A DNA stretch of 64,000 nucleotides, taken from NCBI GenBank assembly GCA_003248315.1, contig QKWM01000001.1, positions 1-64,000 of the forward strand, read 5' to 3'. Positions 1-8,410 of this stretch are shown here, in pieces (the stretch's first letter is position 1; each line of letters opens with the position of its first letter). The translations under genes and the position numbers were made by a program. This DNA comes from Streptomyces sp. SW4. GTDB lineage: Bacteria > Actinomycetota > Actinomycetes > Streptomycetales > Streptomycetaceae. The notes beneath the pieces were generated by a model, which was given only the letters and a program-made list of their open reading frames with translations, made no database searches and was not told the DNA's origin.

Positions 1-433
1 CGCGATGAACCGACCGGTTACAACCGGTCAAGGTCCAACGGGGCAGTCGCGCCGTCGACGGACGCTTCCTGGCCGGCCACGAGGAGGAGTTCCGCAGCAC
101 CCTCGACCGGCTCACCGGGCCGGACGTGGACTGGGAGTTCGTGCACCACGAGGTCGCCCTCCAGGCGCCGGTGGACTCGCCGACGTTCGCGCGGATGCGC
201 GCCGCCGTCGAGGAGTTCGCCCCGAGGGGCACGTCGTGCCGTACTGCATGTCGGGTGGCACGGACGCCAAGCAGTTCTCGCGCCTGGGCATCACCGGCTA
301 CGGCTTCGCGCCGCTGAAGCTGCCGGAGGGCTTCGACTACCAGGCGCTGTTCCACGGCGTCGACGAGCGGGTTCCCGTCGAGGCGCTGCACTTCGGGGTC
401 CGCGTCCTCGACCGGTTCCTGCGGACGGCCTAG
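1..433 (+). CDS. M20-family metallopeptidase, C-terminal part only
   Basis: This is the 3' end of a zinc-dependent M20/M25/M40 carboxypeptidase or dipeptidase gene that begins outside the window. The reading starts with DGRFLAGHEEEF (from about 57) and continues after a shift near 220-226 (run of C) with EGHVVPYCMSGGTDAKQF and GVDERVPVEALHFGV. SGGTDAK and FHGVDERVP are the conserved C-terminal catalytic-domain blocks of this family, holding a late metal ligand (the His of FHGVDE). The first 50 bases do not fit the family in any frame and seem to lack several bases. Substrate unknown. It ends 17 bases before the S9 peptidase start, so the two may be co-transcribed. Confidence 0.75.
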   Translation, partial: AMNRPVTTGQGPTGQSRRRRTLPGRPRGGVPQHPRPAHRAGRGLGVRAPRGRPPGAGGLADVRADARRRRGVRPEGHVVPYCMSGGTDAKQFSRLGITGYGFAPLKLPEGFDYQALFHGVDERVPVEALHFGVRVLDRFLRTA

Positions 434-449
434 CGGAAATGGGGAGACA

Positions 450-2394
450 GTGCGGACCCTGGCGTACGGATCGTGGCCGTCGCCCATCGACGCGGCGCTC
501 GCCGCCGCGCACGACGGGCGCCCCGAGGACGTGGGCTTCGTCGGCGACGAGGTGTGGTGACCGAGCCCCGGCCCGCCGAGGCGGCCGGCGCACCCTGGTG
601 CGGCGCCGTGCCGACGGCGTGGAGGAACCGGTGCTGCCCGCACCGTGGAACGTGCGCACCCGTGTCATCGAGTACGCGGGCGGGCCTGGGCCGCGCGATG
701 ACGGCGGACGGGCCGCTGGTGGTGTTCACGCACTTCGCCGACCAGCGCCTGTACCTGCTGCCGCCGGCGGTGAGCCGCGTCCGCTCACGCCCGTGTCGCC
801 GGTGGGCGGCGGACTGCGCTGGGCGGAGCCGCAGCTGCTCGTGGAGCGCGGCGAGGTGTGGTGCGTGCTGGAGGAGTTCACCGGCGAGGGCCCAGCGACG
901 TCCGGCGCGTGCCGGCCGCGGTGCCGCTGGACGGCTCGGCCGCCGGCGACCGGGGCGCCGTACGGGAACTGACCGCCGAGCGGCACCGGTTCGTCACCGG
1001 CCCCGGCTCTCGCCCGACGGACGGCGGGCGGCCTGGCTGGCCTGGGACCACCCCGCATGCCGTGGGACGGCACCGAGCTGCTCGTCGCCGACGTCCGGGA
1101 CGACGGCACGTTCGCCGCGCCCCGGACCGTCGCGGGCGGCCCCGAGGAGTCGATCGCCCAGGCCGACTGGGCCGCCGACGGCGCCCTGCTGTACGCCTCG
1201 GACCGCACCGGCTGGTGGAACCTCTACCGCGACGACGTGCCCCTGTGCCCCCGTGAGGAGGAGTTCGGCGGGCCGCTGTGGAAGCTCGGCCAGCGCTGGT
1301 TCGCCCCGCTGGACAGCGGCCTGATCGCCGTGGTGCACGGGCGCGGCGCCACCGCCCTCGGCATCCTGGACCCGGAGACCGGCGAGGTCGTCGACGCGGC
1401 CGGCCCCTGGACGGAGTTCGCGCCCACCCTCGCCGTGCACGGCGAGCGGGTCGCCTCCGTCGGCGCCAGCCCGCGCAGCGCCTACGAGGTGGTGGAGCTG
1501 GACACCCGCACCGGCCACGCCCGGGTGATCGGCGCCCCGCACGACGACGCCGTCGACCCCGCCCTCTATCCAGAGCCGCAGATCCGCACCTTCACCGGCC
1601 CCGACGGCCGCGAGATCCACGCGCACGTCTACCCGCCGCACAACCCCGGCTGCGTCGCCCCCGGCGGCGAGCTGCCGCCGTACGTGATCTGGGCGCACGG
1701 CGGGCCCACCGGCCGCTCTCCGCTCGTGCTCGACCTGGAGATCGCCTACTTCACCTCCCGCGGCATCGGCGTCGCCGAGGTCAACTACGGCGGCTCCACC
1801 GGGTTCGGCCGGGAGTACCGCAACCGGCTGCGCGAACAGTGGGGCGTGGTCGACGTCGAGGACTGCGCCGCCGTGGCGCTGGCCCTCGCCGAGGAGGGCA
1901 CCGCCGACCGCCGGCGCCTCGCCGTGCGCGGCGGCAGCGCCGGCGGCTGGACCGCCGCGGCGTCGCTGGCCACGACGGACGTCTACGCGTGCGGCACGAT
2001 CATCTACCCGGTCCTCGACCTGACCGGCTGGAGCGCGGGCGGCACCCACGACTTCGAGTCGCGGTACCTGGAGACGCTGATCGGGCCCTACGCCGAGGTG
2101 CCCGGCCGGTACACGGAGCGCTCGCCCGCCGAGCACGCCGACCGGATCACGGCGCCGTTCGTCCTGCTCCAGGGACTGGACGACGTGATCTGCCCGCCCG
2201 AGCAGTGCGAGCGGTTCCTCGCCCGGCTGGCGGACCGGCAGGTGCCGCACGCCTACCTGGCCTTCGAGGGCGAGGGCCACGGCTTCCGGCGCGCCGAGAC
2301 CATGATCCGCGCCCTGGAGGCGGAACTCTCCCTGTACGCCCAGGTGTTCGGCCTGAACCCGCCCGGCGTCCCGGCCCTGGAGCTGAGCGGATGA
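450..2394 (+). CDS. S9 (prolyl oligopeptidase) family serine peptidase, frame-split
   Basis: Start chosen as GTG at 450, behind GGGGAG, giving VRTLAYGSWPSPIDAALAA, the usual beginning of actinobacterial S9C-like peptidases. The first 200-odd residues are a beta-propeller domain and the rest an alpha/beta-hydrolase domain. The catalytic triad is visible: Ser in GGSAGGW (about 1930-1950), Asp in GLDDVICPP (about 2173) and His in GEGHGF (about 2275). The propeller half carries about seven single-base losses in G/C runs (near 556, 580, 660-710, 770, 895, 1005, 1053); from 1057 to the stop it is open. Restored length is about 650 residues, normal for the family. Probably a cytosolic peptidase of short peptides. 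It overlaps the next gene by 4 nt. Confidence 0.85.
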
Positions 2395-3336
2395 CCGGCA
2401 GGGAAGCCGGCCGGGTCAGGGCGCTGACCCGGCCGGGCCGGCTCGCGGCCGGTGCCCGGGTGGCCGTCGTCGCCCCCAGCGGGCCCGTGCCCGAGGAGCG
2501 GCTGCAGGCCGGCCTCGACGTGCTGCGCGGCTGGGACCTCGACCCCGTCGTGGCACCCATGTCCTCGACCGGCACGGCACGTTCGACTACCTCGCCGGGA
2601 CGGACGCCGACCGGGCCGCCGACCTCCAGGCCGCCTGGTGCGATCCGGCGGTCGACGCGGTCGTGTGCGCCCGCGGCGGATACGGCGTCCAGCGGATGGT
2701 GGACCTGCTGGACTGGGACGCGATGCGCGCCGCCGGACCGAAGGTGTTCGTCGGCTTCAGCGACATCACCGCGCTGCACGAGGCGTTCGCCGTCCGGCTC
2801 GGCCTGGTCACCCTGCACGGGCCGATGGCGGCCGGCGTCGACTTCCTGAAGAACGCGCGGGCACAGGAACACCTGAGAGCCACCCTGTTCGCCCCGGAGA
2901 CGGTGCGCACCATCACCTCCGGCGGTACGGCCCTGGTCCCCGGCCGGGCGCGCGGCGTCACGCTCGGGGCTGCCTCGCCCTGCTCGCCGCCGACCTCGGC
3001 ACGCCGCACGCCCGGCCCTCCGCGCGCGGCGGTCTGCTCTGCCTGGAGGACGTGGGGGAGGAGGCCTACCGGCTGGACCGCTGTCTGACGCAGCTGCTGC
3101 GCGCGGGCTGGCTGGACGGCGTGCACGGGGTGCTGCTCGGCTCCTGGGAGGAGTGCGGCCCGTACGCCGGGCTGCGTCCCCTGCTGCTCGACCGGCTGGG
3201 CGGCCTCGGCGTGCCCGTGGCGGAGGAGTTCGGCTTCGGGCACGGAGAGGGAGCGCTCACCGTGCCCTTCGGGGTGGCCGCGGAACTGGACGCGGACGCG
3301 GGCACGCTGACGCTGGACGAACCCGCACTGCGCTGA
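2391..3336 (+). CDS. LD-carboxypeptidase / MccF-like S66 peptidase, frame-split
   Basis: ATG at 2391 lies inside the stop of the S9 gene (ATGA), so translation is probably coupled. S66 enzymes cleave L,D-peptide bonds in murein tetrapeptides or detoxify microcin-like acyl nucleotides. The nucleophile motif GFSDIT (about 2755) and CARGGYG upstream are conserved, and EDVGEEAYRLDR with GFGHGEG near the end supply the Glu and His of the S66 triad. Frame shifts near 2557 (CCCC read as CCC) and 2968 (GGGGG read as GGGG) account for the three frames. Restored length is about 315 residues, typical. Next to the S9 peptidase it could be part of peptide turnover; that is inference. Confidence 0.85.
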
Positions 3337-3480
3337 CGCCCCGGCGCATGCCGGTGCCGGCCGGCAGCCGCCCCCGGACCGCCGGGGCGCCGCCCGGGGC
3401 CGCCGGACGCCGCCCTCCTCCGCTGCGGCCGCCGGTGACGGGCCGCCGGTGACCGGCGGGCGGGGCCGCACCGGCGGGCG

Positions 3481-3486
3481 TAGGGT
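3481..3486 (+). promoter_or_regulatory. Candidate -10 box of a leaderless GNAT transcript
   Basis: TAGGGT fits the actinobacterial -10 pattern TANNNT and lies 6 nt before the ATG at 3493, with no Shine-Dalgarno between them. Such spacing is typical of leaderless mRNAs, common in Streptomyces. No good -35 box was seen. Confidence 0.4.
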
Positions 3487-3492
3487 GGCGGG

Positions 3493-4044
3493 ATGCCGCA
3501 CACCGCATCCCGCTACCTCGCCGAAGGGCCCCGGGTGGGCATACGCCACTTCACCCTCGAGGACGCCGGCGAGTTCACCGCCCGCGCCCGCGAGAGCAAG
3601 GACCTGCACCACCCCTGGCTGTTCCCGCCGGACTCCGCCGAGGCCTACGCCGCCTACGCCGGCCGGCTGATCGACGACCCGGCCCGGGCAGGCTTCCTGG
3701 TGTGCGAGAAGGACGACGGCGCCATCGCCGGTTTCATCAACATCAACAACATCGTCGAGGGCGCCTTCCGGAACGGGGCGCTCGGCTACGGCGCCTTCGC
3801 GCACGCGGCCGGCCGCGGACTGATGCGCGAGGGTCTCGGCCTCGTCGTCCGCCACGCCTTCGGGCCGATGCGGCTGCACCGGCTGGAGATCAACGTCCAG
3901 CCCGGCAACACCGCCTCGATCGCGCTGGCCCGTGCCTGCGGGTTCCGTCTGGAGGGCTTCTCGCCGAACTTCCTCCACATCGACGGTGCCTGGCGCGACC
4001 ACCAGCGCTGGGCGATCACCGCCGAGACGGTGACCACCGGCTGA
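3493..4044 (+). CDS. GNAT-family N-acetyltransferase (RimJ/RimL type)
   Basis: An uninterrupted 183-residue protein of usual GNAT length. The RimJ/RimL-like layout is visible: RHFTLEDAGEF near the N-terminus, GYGAFAHAAGRGLMREGL at about residues 97-114 in the place of the acetyl-CoA pyrophosphate loop (Q/RxxGxG/A), then RLEINVQPGNTASIALARACGF, the signature of ribosomal-protein-alanine acetyltransferase relatives. It transfers acetyl from acetyl-CoA to an amino group; the substrate cannot be read from sequence. It stands alone between the LD-carboxypeptidase and the DUF5107 gene, and no Shine-Dalgarno is seen before the ATG. Confidence 0.85.
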   Translation: MPHTASRYLAEGPRVGIRHFTLEDAGEFTARARESKDLHHPWLFPPDSAEAYAAYAGRLIDDPARAGFLVCEKDDGAIAGFININNIVEGAFRNGALGYGAFAHAAGRGLMREGLGLVVRHAFGPMRLHRLEINVQPGNTASIALARACGFRLEGFSPNFLHIDGAWRDHQRWAITAETVTTG

Positions 4045-4105
4045 GCCCCGGCCGGGCCGCCCGCCCCCTGTTCAGCGCGCCCGCGAGCCGCTTCGATGGG
4101 GAACC

Positions 4106-6067
4106 GTGACGACGATCCGACGTGAGGTACTCACCCTGCCCGCCGCGGCGCTGGGCCCGGACAACCCGCTGCCCCCGCTGCGCCCCCTCGACGAGACGCA
4201 CCGCATCGAGGACCGCGACAAGGCCGGTCTGCCCCGCGACATGGCCCGGCAGATCGGCTACGAACCGCTGCGCAGCCTGCTGCCGGTGCGCGTGCGCGAC
4301 GGCTACGACCGGCGGCGCGAACCGCGCGCCGTCGACACCCTCGTGCTGGAGAACGACCGTCTGAGGGTCACCGTCCTGCCCGGTCTCGGCGGCCGGATCG
4401 CCTCCCTCCACCACAAACCGTCCGGCCGTGAACTCCTCTACGTCAACCCGGTCTTCCAGCCCGCCAACTTCGCCCTCAACGGCGCCTGGTACTCCGGCGG
4501 CGTCGAATGGAACATCGGCGCCACGGGCCACACCACCCTCTCCTGCTCACCTCTGCACGCCGCCCGCGTCCCCGCCCCGACGGCGGGGAGATGCTGCGCC
4601 TGTGGGAGTGGGAACGGCTGCGCGACCTGCCCTTCCAGGTCGACCTGTGGCTGCCCGACGGCTCGGACTTCCTCTACGCCGGCGTCCGGGTCCGCAACCC
4701 GCACGAGCGGCCCGTGCCCGCCTACTGGTGGTCCAACATCGCCGTCCCGAGGACCGCCGCGTCCTCGCCCCCGCCGACCACGCCTACCACTTCGGTTACG
4801 AGCGGCGGCTGCGCCGGGTGCCCGTCCCGGCGTACGACGGCACCGACCGGACGTACCCGCTCCGCAGCACCTACGCCGCCGACTACTTCTACGACCTGCC
4901 CGACGGCCGGCGCCGCTGGATCGCCGCGCTCGACGCCGACGGGCACGGGCTGGTGCAGACCTCGACCGACGTGCTGCGCGGCCGGAAACTGTTCGTCTGG
5001 GGCTCCGGGCCCGGCGGCCGCCGCTGGCAGGAGTGGCTCACCGAGCCCGGCACCGGCGGCTACTGCGAGATCCAGGCCGGCCTCGCCCGCACCCAGCTCG
5101 AACACGTGGAGCTGGAGGCGGAGAGCGAGGTGTCCTGGATGGAGGCCTACGGGCCCCTGCACGCACCGCCGGAAGGGGAGTGGCACGCCGTCCTCGACGG
5201 AGCCGAGGCCCGGCTCGAGGAGGCGCTGCCCCGCGCGGCCGTCGAGACCGCCTACCGGACCTGGCTGACCCACGCCGACGCCGACCCCGGCGAGATCCTC
5301 GCCACCGGCTCCGGCTGGGGCGCCCTCGAAGTGCTCCGCGGCGGCCTGAAACTGCCCGGCACGCCGTTCGCCGAGGACACCCTCGGTGCCCCCCAGGAGC
5401 CCTGGCTGCACCTGCTGCGCGCGGGCTTCCTCCCCGAGCCGGACGGACAGCTTCCGCCCGCCGACACACTCGTCGCCCGGCCCTGGCGGGACATGCTGGA
5501 GACCGCGCCCGCCACCCCGTCACCGAGTACCACCTCGGCGTCGCCCAGTGGCACGCCGGTGATCTCGCGCAGGCCGTGCGCAGCTGGGAGCGGGGTCTGC
5601 GCGGCGCCGCCGCCCGCTGGCCGCTGCTGCGCTGCCTGGCGGTGGCGGACCGCGAGGGCGGGAACCCCGAGCGGGCCGCCGACCGCTACACCGAGGCGTT
5701 CGACGACCTGTGCGCCGTGCGGCCGGACGGCGACGCGGGTGCCGGCGGGCCCTGGACGGCCGCCACGGCGGCGCTCGGCCGGGAGGCCCTCGAGGCGCTC
5801 CTCGCCGTGGGGCGGACGGCCGGCGCCCGCGCCGTCCTGGAGCGGCTGGACGCCGCCACCCGGGCCCGCGGCCGGTTCCGGCTGGCCGAGGCGGCGCTGC
5901 TCCTCGCCGAGGGCAGGCCCGATGCGGCGCGGTCCCTCCTCGACGGCGGCCTCGAGGTCGCCGACCTGCGGGAGGGGGACGAGGCCATCGGCCGGCTGTG
6001 GGCCGCGCTCACCCGCGACCCGCTCCCGGCACACCTCGACTTCCGGATGCGGCCCGACGGCGCCTAG
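4106..6067 (+). CDS. DUF5107 / tetratricopeptide protein, frame-split
   Basis: GTG start at 4106 in a run of about 655 codons once three shifts are repaired: near 4570, 4745 and 5505, each a C run one base short. The N-terminal half (VTVLPGLGGRIASLHHKPSGRELLY-type text, given here in part) resembles galactose-mutarotase-like DUF5107 domains. The C-terminal third shows helical repeats (EYHLGVAQWHAGDLAQAV, then WPLLRCLAVADREGGN) of TPR type, as in other DUF5107 proteins. This suggests a cytosolic sugar- or glycoside-related protein with a scaffold domain, but no reaction can be assigned. A single gene with no coupled neighbour; the gap after it is repetitive. Confidence 0.75.
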   Translation: MTTIRREVLTLPAAALGPDNPLPPLRPLDETHRIEDRDKAGLPRDMARQIGYEPLRSLLPVRVRDGYDRRREPRAVDTLVLENDRLRVTVLPGLGGRIASLHHKPSGRELLYVNPVFQPANFALNGAWYSGGVEWNIGATGHTTLSCSPLHAARVPAPTAGRCCACGSGNGCATCPSRSTCGCPTARTSSTPASGSATRTSGPCPPTGGPTSPSRGPPRPRPRRPRLPLRLRAAAAPGARPGVRRHRPDVPAPQHLRRRLLLRPARRPAPLDRRARRRRARAGADLDRRAARPETVRLGLRARRPPLAGVAHRARHRRLLRDPGRPRPHPARTRGAGGGERGVLDGGLRAPARTAGRGVARRPRRSRGPARGGAAPRGRRDRLPDLADPRRRRPRRDPRHRLRLGRPRSAPRRPETARHAVRRGHPRCPPGALAAPAARGLPPRAGRTASARRHTRRPALAGHAGDRARHPVTEYHLGVAQWHAGDLAQAVRSWERGLRGAAARWPLLRCLAVADREGGNPERAADRYTEAFDDLCAVRPDGDAGAGGPWTAATAALGREALEALLAVGRTAGARAVLERLDAATRARGRFRLAEAALLLAEGRPDAARSLLDGGLEVADLREGDEAIGRLWAALTRDPLPAHLDFRMRPDGA

Positions 6068-6133
6068 GGGGCCCGACGACGCCGGGGGCCGGTCGCGGTG
6101 CCCGGCCCGGCCGCGGTGCCCGACCGGGCCGGC

Positions 6134-6259
6134 GGCCACCGGCTCAGGTTCGGCGGCCACCGTCTCAGTCCGGGGGCCACCGTCGCAGTCCGGGGCCACC
6201 GGCTCGGGCCCGGTGGTGCACCGGCTCAGTCCCGGTGGTGCACCGGCTCAGGCGCCCGG
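6134..6259. repeat. Six imperfect 19-22 bp tandem repeats
   Basis: Units start with GGCCACCG or GGTGCACCG near 6134, 6155, 6175, 6194, 6215 and 6237, each followed by (G/T)C(T/G)C(A/G)G and a GC-rich spacer. The array fills the gap between the convergent DUF5107 and VOC genes and runs into the VOC stop codon, so the last residues of the VOC protein are repeat-derived. Confidence 0.6.
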
Positions 6260-6597
6260 CGGTCCACGTACTCGTAGACCGTGCCGTCGGGGTGACGGGC
6301 GATCAGGTTGCGGCCGGCCGGGGTGGGCAGCGGGCCCGCGACGATGTCCGCGCCCAGCTCGCTGAGCGTGCGGTGCGCCTCCTCCACGTCGGTCACGGCG
6401 ATCGTCGCGGCGACCTTGCGCAGCAGTTCCAGCTGGGACTCGGGCCCGCTCATCAGCAGGAAGCAGCCGACCGCGGCCACTTCGACGCCGCCGCGCTCGA
6501 AGCGGAGGGCTCTGCCGCCGGCGAGCCCCTCGTAGAACGGGATCGCCTTGTCCAGGTCGTCGACGTAGATGCGCAGCGTGGCTCCGAGAATGTCCAT
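6226..6597 (-). CDS. VOC-superfamily (glyoxalase-like) protein
   Basis: About 123 residues from an ATG at 6597 (MDILGATLRIYVDDLDKAI). The fold signature is a paired beta-alpha-beta-beta-beta module: FYEGLAGGRA in the first half, ADIVAGPLPTPAGRN and HPDGTVYEYVDR in the second, the usual end of VOC proteins. The motif YVDDLDKAIPFYE is common to glyoxalase/bleomycin-resistance relatives. Metal ligands are not all obvious, so enzyme versus binding protein is open. A longer reading to 6678 was rejected because it adds low-complexity sequence. The C-terminal APEPVHHRD comes from the repeats before the stop, and a lost base could have moved the stop. Confidence 0.75.
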   Translation of the reverse strand: MDILGATLRIYVDDLDKAIPFYEGLAGGRALRFERGGVEVAAVGCFLLMSGPESQLELLRKVAATIAVTDVEEAHRTLSELGADIVAGPLPTPAGRNLIARHPDGTVYEYVDRRAPEPVHHRD

Positions 6598-6653
6598 GCG
6601 GCAGAGCCTAGTTGGGGCCGGAAGGGGCGCGGGCCCATGCCCGGGGCGGTCGC

Positions 6654-6659
6654 GGGTAC
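6654..6659 (+). promoter_or_regulatory. GGGTAC box just upstream of the Holin-X gene
   Basis: GGGTAC lies 9 nt before the ATG at 6669, with no Shine-Dalgarno between them. The same GGGTACCCG and a similar spacing occur before the gene at 24149. GGGTAC matches the -10 of SigB-type promoters (GNNT-N14-16-GGGTAY); the -35 side is poor here. Confidence 0.35.
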
Positions 6660-6668
6660 CCGCATCCC

Positions 6669-7155
6669 ATGAAGCCACTGGACCACTTGGAACATCTCGA
6701 CAGGCATCTGGTCGACGAACTCGCGCAGGTGGCGCGGGAGACCGTCCGGGACGAGCTGCGCGAGCAGACGCGCAAGCAGCGCCGCCGCGCCACGCTGTAC
6801 GCGGCCTCCGGGGCCGCCGCCCTCTACGCGGGCGCCGCGCTGGCGCTCGCCCTCGGGCTGGTCCTGGCCATCGGTCTGCCGGACTGGGCCGCCGCGCTGA
6901 TCACCGCCGTGATCCTCGGCGGGGTGGCGTACGCGCTGCGCGGCGCCGCCCGCCCCTCGACCGGGCACGCGGCCGCGACCGGCACCGCCGCCGCGCCGCA
7001 CGAGGCCGCACCGCCCGCCGGCAGCCAGGTTCCCTACCCGCCCATGCCGCCGGTCGCCCCGGCGCGGGAACCGGAGGAGGCGCGCCGGCCCCGGGCGCCC
7101 GCTCACCTCGCGCCCGGGCGACGTCGACCCCGGGACGCGGCACGACCGCTCGTGA
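6669..7155 (+). CDS. Actinobacterial Holin-X (Phage_holin_3_6-like) membrane protein
   Basis: ATG at 6669 begins MKPLDHLEHLDRHLVDELAQ, an amphipathic charged helix, followed by two adjacent membrane helices (about residues 42-64 and 68-88: LYAGAALALALGLVLAI and AALITAVILGGVAYAL). This is the layout of Putative Actinobacterial Holin-X proteins, common in Streptomyces and not tied to phage. The C-terminus is a proline-rich tail. The original frame runs on to 7238, but inserting C in two C runs (about 7090-7110) yields the natural ending PGDVDPGTRHDRS and a stop at 7155, before the convergent gene. Role unknown; probably envelope or stress related. Confidence 0.7.
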
Positions 7156-7195
7156 CGGGCCGGCCGTCGCGGGCGGTCGTGGCGGTCGTGGCGGC

Positions 7196-8158
7196 TCAGC
7201 CGGCCCCGCGCAGCTGCGGCAGCACCTTCGTGCGGTAGAAGTCGAAGAAGCCGCGCAGGTCCGGGCCGATCTGGTTGACGTAGACCCGGTCGAAGCCGGC
7301 GTCGGCGAACCGCCTCAGCTCGGCGACGTGCTCGTCGGCGTCGTCGCCGCACACCCGGTTCTCCCGCACCATGTCCTCGGTGACCAGCGTCTGGGCCTGC
7401 TCGAAATGCTTCGGGGAGGGCAGCACCTGGCCCAGCTCGCCGGGCAGCAGCTCGTTGGGCCACAGCCGGTGCACGGTCCGCACCGCGGCGTCCCGGTCGG
7501 TGTCGTAGCAGACCTTCGTGCCGCCGCTGACCAGCTTGCCGCCGCCTCCGCCCTTGCGGTACCGCTCCACCATCGAGGCGTCCGGCATCATCGTGATGTA
7601 GCCGTCGCCGACCCGGGACGCCAACTGCGTCGCCGCGGGGCCGAAGCCGGAGATGTCGATGGGGACCGGCTCGTCCGGGACGGTGTACAGGCGGGCGTTC
7701 TCCACGGTGTAGTGCGTGCCGTGGTGGTCGACCTCCTCGCCGGTGAACAGCCGGCGCATCACCTGGATGGCCTCCTCCAGCATCTCCAGGCGTACGTGCG
7801 CGGGCGGCCAGGCGTCACCCAGGATGTGCTCGTTGAGGGCCTCGCCGGTGCCCACGCCCAGCCGGAACCGGCCGCCCGTCATCACCGCGCTGGTGGCCGC
7901 CGCCTGCGCCACGACCGCCGGGTGGACACGGACGGTCGGGCAGGTCACCGCCGTCTCGACCGGCAGGGACACGGCCTTCGACAGCGCTCCGATCACGGAC
8001 CACACGAACGGGCTCTGCCCCTGCGCGTCGTTCCACGGGTGGTAGTGGTCGGAGATCCACAGGGCGTCGAAACCGGCCTGCTCGGCCATCCGGGCCTGCT
8101 CGATCAGCTCGTCGGGGCCGTACTGCTCGCACGCGAGGAAGTAGCCGTACTCGGGCAT
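7196..8158 (-). CDS. F420-dependent LLM-class oxidoreductase
   Basis: An uninterrupted 320-residue luciferase-like TIM-barrel protein. It opens with YGYFLACEQYGPDELIEQA and has WISDHYHPW, GVGTGEALNEHI and FDRVYVNQIGPD, the pattern of the actinobacterial F420-dependent glucose-6-phosphate dehydrogenase-like group (TIGR03557 type). Such enzymes transfer hydride to or from coenzyme F420 in the cytosol. The true substrate of this branch is generally unknown, so I do not name it fgd. GTVKYGR-like stretches are absent, and a GGGGGK loop near residue 180 is unusual. It is transcribed away from the NADH dehydrogenase gene across a G-rich spacer. Confidence 0.85.
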   Translation of the reverse strand: MPEYGYFLACEQYGPDELIEQARMAEQAGFDALWISDHYHPWNDAQGQSPFVWSVIGALSKAVSLPVETAVTCPTVRVHPAVVAQAAATSAVMTGGRFRLGVGTGEALNEHILGDAWPPAHVRLEMLEEAIQVMRRLFTGEEVDHHGTHYTVENARLYTVPDEPVPIDISGFGPAATQLASRVGDGYITMMPDASMVERYRKGGGGGKLVSGGTKVCYDTDRDAAVRTVHRLWPNELLPGELGQVLPSPKHFEQAQTLVTEDMVRENRVCGDDADEHVAELRRFADAGFDRVYVNQIGPDLRGFFDFYRTKVLPQLRGAG

Positions 8159-8195
8159 GAGGGGGTGCCTCCGGGACGGGGACGTGGACGTCGAT

Positions 8196-8255
8196 CGGGA
8201 CGGGACGGGGTGGGGTGGGGTGGGACGGGATGGGACGGGGTGGGTGTCGGTGGGG
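8196..8255 (+). other. Dense G-tract cluster, quadruplex-capable
   Basis: Within 60 bases there are more than ten runs of three or four G separated by one or two bases (GGGAC, GGGGT, GGGAT units). Four such runs suffice for an intramolecular G-quadruplex. It lies between the divergent F420-oxidoreductase and NADH-dehydrogenase genes, on the coding strand of the latter. Confidence 0.6.
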
Positions 8256-8410
8256 CGGTCCGGCGCCGGCTACCCGGCCGGGCGGTCACGCGCCGGGTAC
8301 CCGGCCGGGAGGCCGGAAACCGGCGGTACGCACCGGTCGCCCACGTTTGGGCCCCCCGGCCACGGGACGCGGAAGGCTCACGAGGTACGCGACAGCCCGG
8401 AGGCGAAACC

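Noticed and set aside
6669..7155. Prophage remnant because of the Holin-X family name
   Set aside because: Holin-X proteins are common actinobacterial chromosomal proteins. No other phage gene is nearby.
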